Notes under the pieces: model-generated | Databases searched by the model: none | What the model was told of the DNA's origin: nothing | Seen by the model: only the letters and a program-made list of their open reading frames with translations | Assembly: GCA_038501195.1 (NCBI GenBank) | Contig: JBBPUQ010000003.1 | Coordinates: forward strand, 3,378,501-3,442,500 | Direction: 5' to 3' | Length of the DNA: 64,000 nucleotides | Source of the DNA: Nemania diffusa | Taxonomy: Eukaryota; Ascomycota; Sordariomycetes; Xylariales; Xylariaceae | In this document: in pieces, positions 60,438 to 64,000 of the stretch | How the letters are laid out: each line of letters begins with the position of its first letter | How positions within the stretch are numbered: position 1 is the first letter of the stretch | Program-made: the position numbers and the translations under genes

Positions 60438-62405
60438 TTAGAAGTTCACTGGCCCTGAAATGTCATCCACCTTAGTCACCTCTACCATGATCTTATTCCA
60501 GCCAAGTCGAGGACTCATATCATGAGCTTCCCAATGGATCGAAAACAGACCATCCGGCCCACTACAGGCACGCATTTCCCTCAGCAATTCGGGCTTGACA
60601 ACGCGTTCCCACCAACCCACGTCAGCCTGCTTAGCCCACTTAAGGTCGACTCTCGTATGCTTACAGAACAGCTGTCTCGCGTGCTCGTTAGCCATCTCGC
60701 GGATGGTGAAGGTCGCCATGGGGAGGTTTTCAAAATCTAAGCCGAACTGCTCGCCTTCCATCCCCTTCAGGGGGACTGCTAGGGACCCGAGGCTCATGCC
60801 GTCGTCGCTCCCCGCCACGGCGAAGACCGGCTTGGGGTCATTGGTCGTCCCCAGCCTGCCCGTGACGACGAAGTGCGGGAGCTTCGCGCGCGGCGTGGGC
60901 TTCCACTGCTCCTGCTTGCGCTTGTTGGCCGTTTGCTCGCTGAGCGTGACTTTTGTCCGGTCCACCCACATGTAGTAGTACTCGTTTTCGGTCGACTGCA
61001 ACTTGACTCTGAGCAGTCGCTCCGGGCCCTCGAAGCTGGCTGTCCGTCTGACGATCGCCTCGAGACCGCCCATGATTTCAGGGGCGGTTTTCTTGTCTAG
61101 CCACTCGTTGGCCCTCTTTCGGTCGGCGAAAGACCTGTCCGTCTGGACGAATTTGAGGTCTTCATCGGTTATGGCGTTGTTTTTGCTGCCGACGTACTTG
61201 ATGGTGTATGCCCATTTACACTCCGGCGTGACGTACTCGCGAGGGCGTCTTTCGTACTGTCTAATAAGCTGTGCTTCCTGTCTAATAAGTTGCGCTTCGC
61301 GCTGTGCTTTGTGCGCTTCACGCGCCTCTGCTGGAGTGCGTGGCAGCTGAGGTCTGTCAGAGTTCTGGGGGGCGTTATCGAGGGGATGATTCTCTGGTGC
61401 GTTTGGCACGTGGGCTCTGTTGAGTTGAGGCTCGGGCACCTCAGGCTGCGATACAGTGTTGGTGATTTCTCCACTGTCCATCAAAGCGGCCGCATTCTTC
61501 TCTTTTTGAGGTTGCTCTGATTCCTCTTCTTCAGGCACGGTGTCGAGATAGGCTACGGAGTTGTTGGCTGGACGAATTGAGGGAGGCATGCTTTTCCTAG
61601 CCCCGTGAGAGTGGTTGACCTGCGGCTTGGGTTTCTGGACAGCAACATCGTCGTCTTCATCGCTATCGTCTATGATGATTGGTTCGGTACTGTAACCACT
61701 GTTTGTGGGTGAAATTAGCCTTTTCTTGGCGACGGGAAAGCTTTCGGTCGGTGGCTTTGTCATGTCAATATCCAATCCATTCTCTTCATCATCCAGGCGT
61801 GCATGCTTTCTAGCCTTATCAAAAGAACTTGAGGCCGACTGATTTGTGGGCTCCTTGCTTTCCTCAGCGGTTTCGTCGCTCTCGGTCTGTGCATTAACCT
61901 TCTTGGCATTGGCTCTCTCGTTTCTCTCAAGAAGGCCACCGCTAAATCGGACTCTAAATCGGACTCTATGCTGTGAGGGAAGGGGCTTTGATTCTGGCTG
62001 GTTGCTACGGGGATCTGAAAACTCGATATCAAGTGACTTCCGGTCATCTTGACGTATCACTTGCTTAGCTTTCCCTCCTGTAGTGTTGCTCTTCTGATGT
62101 TTTCGGAGTAGAGTGATCAAGTCCTCGTCGTCCTCGTCGTCAGAAGTAGCAGAAGATTTGGGGTCTTTACCTGTTTGGTTCTCGAGCTTGGGCTTTTCAT
62201 CCTTTTGGCTCTTAGGAATGGTAAAGGGTGAGGGAGAAATGGAAGAGAATGAGGTAGACATTGCAGGAGGAATTCGTGCTGCCGTAGACAGGCCGCCTGT
62301 GGTTTGTGAAGAGATGTCCTGCTGTAATTCCTCGTCAGACAGATTTCGGTGTGCGGTTCCCGAGTCTGGGCCACGGCCAATCTCTTTTGACTGTGGTGAT
62401 CCCAT
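60438..62405 (-). CDS. unrecognised 655-residue protein, disordered N-terminus and unassigned C-terminal domain
   Basis: A single-exon protein. The N-terminal 380 residues are charged, Ser/Pro-rich and likely disordered, with runs such as DDEDDEDLITLL and a SUMO-interaction-like motif at about 238-250 (EPIIIDDSDEDDD). A Gln/Arg stretch contains two copies of EAQLIRQ, from a 21-base duplication (61257-61298). From about 400 to 655 the sequence is ordered-looking: CKWAYTIKYVGSKNNAI, YYYMWVDRTKVTLSEQ, LPHFVVTGRLGTTNDPKP, LPMATFTIREMANEHARQLF and GWWERVVKPELLREMRA. I cannot assign this C-terminal part. The SIM-like motif suggests a nuclear protein, which is inference. Confidence 0.72.
   Translation of the reverse strand: MGSPQSKEIGRGPDSGTAHRNLSDEELQQDISSQTTGGLSTAARIPPAMSTSFSSISPSPFTIPKSQKDEKPKLENQTGKDPKSSATSDDEDDEDLITLLRKHQKSNTTGGKAKQVIRQDDRKSLDIEFSDPRSNQPESKPLPSQHRVRFRVRFSGGLLERNERANAKKVNAQTESDETAEESKEPTNQSASSSFDKARKHARLDDEENGLDIDMTKPPTESFPVAKKRLISPTNSGYSTEPIIIDDSDEDDDVAVQKPKPQVNHSHGARKSMPPSIRPANNSVAYLDTVPEEEESEQPQKEKNAAALMDSGEITNTVSQPEVPEPQLNRAHVPNAPENHPLDNAPQNSDRPQLPRTPAEAREAHKAQREAQLIRQEAQLIRQYERRPREYVTPECKWAYTIKYVGSKNNAITDEDLKFVQTDRSFADRKRANEWLDKKTAPEIMGGLEAIVRRTASFEGPERLLRVKLQSTENEYYYMWVDRTKVTLSEQTANKRKQEQWKPTPRAKLPHFVVTGRLGTTNDPKPVFAVAGSDDGMSLGSLAVPLKGMEGEQFGLDFENLPMATFTIREMANEHARQLFCKHTRVDLKWAKQADVGWWERVVKPELLREMRACSGPDGLFSIHWEAHDMSPRLGWNKIMVEVTKVDDISGPVNF
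61257..61298. repeat. 21-base in-frame duplication inside the 655-residue gene
   Basis: Two near-identical 21-base units, CTGTCTAATAAGCTGTGCTTC and a copy with two changes. They encode the repeated EAQLIRQ heptapeptide on the minus strand. Confidence 0.8.
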
Positions 62406-63332
62406 ATCGGCTATTGTAAGAAACTCACCAAAGGCACAGAAAGTAATGGAAAGGGAATGGGGATGTCGTCCTGCAAGGAAAATAGAATCTAGGGATATGG
62501 TGGGAGGGGAAATTATGCGTTGGAAAAGCGAGGTAGGAATTTAGGGAACTGGGGGTTTAAATATGAGTCGAGAGTGACTACAATTATGGCGGAAACTGGG
62601 AGGTTAAATGTAAGTCGAGAGTGACTACAGGTACGGCGGGAACTGGAGGTTTAAATAAAAGTTGATAGTGAATATAGTTACGGAAACTACCTAGTTTACT
62701 TAACTAGCGCAGAATAATAGCAATCACAACATGAGCATGTGCCGATACAAGTGACAAACATGACAGCTACGTAGGTACCTAGCTACTGTAGCTCTAGTTC
62801 TAGGCACGCGTAAAGGAGCTTAGAGGTAGGGGAGCGTAGAAGCAGAGGAAGGAGGCGTAGTTTGTAGTGATTCACCCGGTAGACCTAGGTACGTAACTCG
62901 ATTGTACTACCGCAGGCGCGTCAAGTGGCATAAACAAGCTCGCGTTATATGGCAATACCTAGGTACCCGATCCAGGTGCATTACAATGGTTGCTAGCGAG
63001 AAGGGCTGCACAATGGAAACTGCAGGATATGATCAAGCTCGATGTCAGTACTAATAGAGGTTGCTGTGACGCAAGGTACAAGAATACACTTAGAGCTGGT
63101 CTAAGTGCACTTATGGACGTGCACTCGTGTGCCTGACAAGAACACCAAACTTTGTGGTTTTCCTCGGGCTCTATTGATTCAATTAAATGGTGGACAATGG
63201 CGACATTTTGTCTACTACCTTATAAGCTATTGGGCTAGTCTTGCCTGCATAAATTGATGTTGATAAGATACCTAACATGTCAAGAAATAAGTACTTAAAT
63301 GAAGGGAATTAAATATTCATTCTAAGCTACAT
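62406..63332. other. intergenic with 47-base minisatellite
   Basis: The promoter side of the 655-residue gene and the 3' flank of DBP9. It contains the minisatellite at 62544-62683 and CCTAGGTAC-type motifs (about 62884 and 62955). No gene supported. Confidence 0.6.
62544..62683. repeat. 47-base minisatellite, three units
   Basis: Units start at 62544, 62591 and 62638. Each contains a GGAACTGG-AGGTTTAAAT-like block, then AGTCGAGAGTGACTACA or a variant. The first two are most alike; the third is more diverged and one base shorter. A fourth begins with GGAAACTAC. It lies 140 bases upstream of the 655-residue gene's start codon. Confidence 0.85.
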
Positions 63333-64000
63333 CTACCGAGCCTTGGGTCGGGCCTTAGGCCGAGCCTTAAAGGATTTCAGGGGATCTATTTTCCGGCCTC
63401 CACTGCGTTTACCCTTTCCTTTAAAGATCCGACCCTTTTTATTCTTCCCATCTGCTTTCTTCATCGGCACGAATCCAATATCAGTTGCAGTTAATGTTTT
63501 CCTACCTTCTGGAAGAAGATAGTCAGGGACATCTTTTAGATGAGGCTGAGTGCGGGCAGAACGAAGCTGCCCGTCATGCCGTAAAGCATGCAATTCTGCC
63601 GGGTTCTCTTCAAATCGACGTTGAAGTTTATCACTTTTCAGAAGTTCCTGGCGAATTTCGCGCATTCGGGCTTCCCTCACCGCGACCTTCGTAACTGCAC
63701 GTACGGCATCGTTGACGCGATAGCGGAAGCCCTCCAACGTCTTCCAATCGAAGTGCCAAGGTTTCAATTCCTTTCCACTTGCGGCCTGCTGTTTCTTAAT
63801 TTTCGACAGTGTCTTCTCGTCGTTTGCCGTTGATGCTATGCTTGTCGGCATATGCTTTCGAAACTTATCGGAAGGCACTACCATAGTGAGAGATGTTCCG
63901 GTCTGCCCTGCTCGTGCTGTCCTGCCTATACGATGGGCATAACTGCGGGCGGTTGTAGGGCAATCAAAGTTCACTACGATGGCCACATTTCTAAAATCAA
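63333..64000 (-). CDS. DBP9: ATP-dependent RNA helicase DBP9, C-terminal part (truncated by window)
   Basis: The last 222 codons of a DEAD-box RNA helicase used in 60S ribosome biogenesis in the nucleolus. It reads off the window edge at 64000, starting [15 protein letters not shown], so only motif V onward is seen. Motif VI is [16 protein letters not shown]9/DDX56-specific features follow: [59 protein letters not shown] and VPDYLLP. The basic C-terminal tail ends in [11 protein letters not shown], a nucleolar-type signal. No intron lies in the visible part; the TTTTAG near the edge is coding (DFR). Confidence 0.92.
   Translation of the reverse strand, partial: DFRNVAIVVNFDCPTTARSYAHRIGRTARAGQTGTSLTMVVPSDKFRKHMPTSIASTANDEKTLSKIKKQQAASGKELKPWHFDWKTLEGFRYRVNDAVRAVTKVAVREARMREIRQELLKSDKLQRRFEENPAELHALRHDGQLRSARTQPHLKDVPDYLLPEGRKTLTATDIGFVPMKKADGKNKKGRIFKGKGKRSGGRKIDPLKSFKARPKARPKAR

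Noticed and set aside
60522..62544. Plus-strand frames over the 655-residue gene
   Set aside because: Shadows of the minus-strand gene with no protein-like content of their own.
63985..64000. Intron acceptor TTTTAG at the right edge
   Set aside because: Reading through gives [13 protein letters not shown], the conserved helicase motif V region, so these bases are coding.

Overview
This window looks like nuclear DNA of a filamentous ascomycete (Pezizomycotina). A Sordariomycete is likely, and a member of the Xylariales is possible; this placement is inference from gene style, not a search. Most genes carry short GT...AG introns, about 35-180 bases, often with a CTAAC or CTGAC branch-like site. 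The gene set is fungal: a Zn2Cys6 regulator, an LDB19-type arrestin, a Rad5 helicase, a CYP65-like P450, MFS transporters and a GH30 hydrolase. I find no rRNA, no convincing tRNA, no CRISPR array and no intact transposon.

Layout. 0-12 kb holds a Nudix hydrolase (-), a possible 47-residue small protein (-), a peroxisomal-type citrate synthase (+), a mitochondrial membrane/coiled-coil protein (+), an unrecognised multi-exon locus (+) and a GTPBP1-type GTPase (+). 12-26.9 kb is sparse: a P450, a bacterial-type L-serine dehydratase with a mitochondrial-like leader and an arrestin, separated by gene-poor stretches that carry decayed coding relics. 27-41 kb is denser: a secreted protein, NDUFAF6, RAD5, a ceramide synthase and an MFS transporter. 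40.2-45 kb is a gene desert with minisatellites. 45-64 kb holds a 3-ketosphinganine reductase paralogue, a monocarboxylate-type transporter, a TPLPTK-repeat zinc-finger protein, pyrroline-5-carboxylate reductase, a methyltransferase divergent from a Zn2Cys6 factor, a secreted GH30 enzyme, a 655-residue unrecognised protein and the C-terminal part of DBP9, which runs off the window.

How the genes fit together. Most are unrelated housekeeping genes. Three loose groupings deserve attention. Mitochondrial functions recur (serine dehydratase, NDUFAF6, the 5.0-6.4 kb protein). Two sphingolipid-biosynthesis genes lie 9 kb apart with a transporter between them and another transporter beyond. A methyltransferase and a zinc-cluster regulator share a 0.7 kb divergent promoter. 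No PKS, NRPS or terpene synthase is present, so no classical secondary-metabolite cluster can be claimed.

Exon boundaries were placed by eye from reading-frame continuity, splice consensus and recalled family sequences. The most reliable are RAD5, GTPBP1, the P450, P5CR and the transporters. The least reliable is the 7.4-8.4 kb locus.
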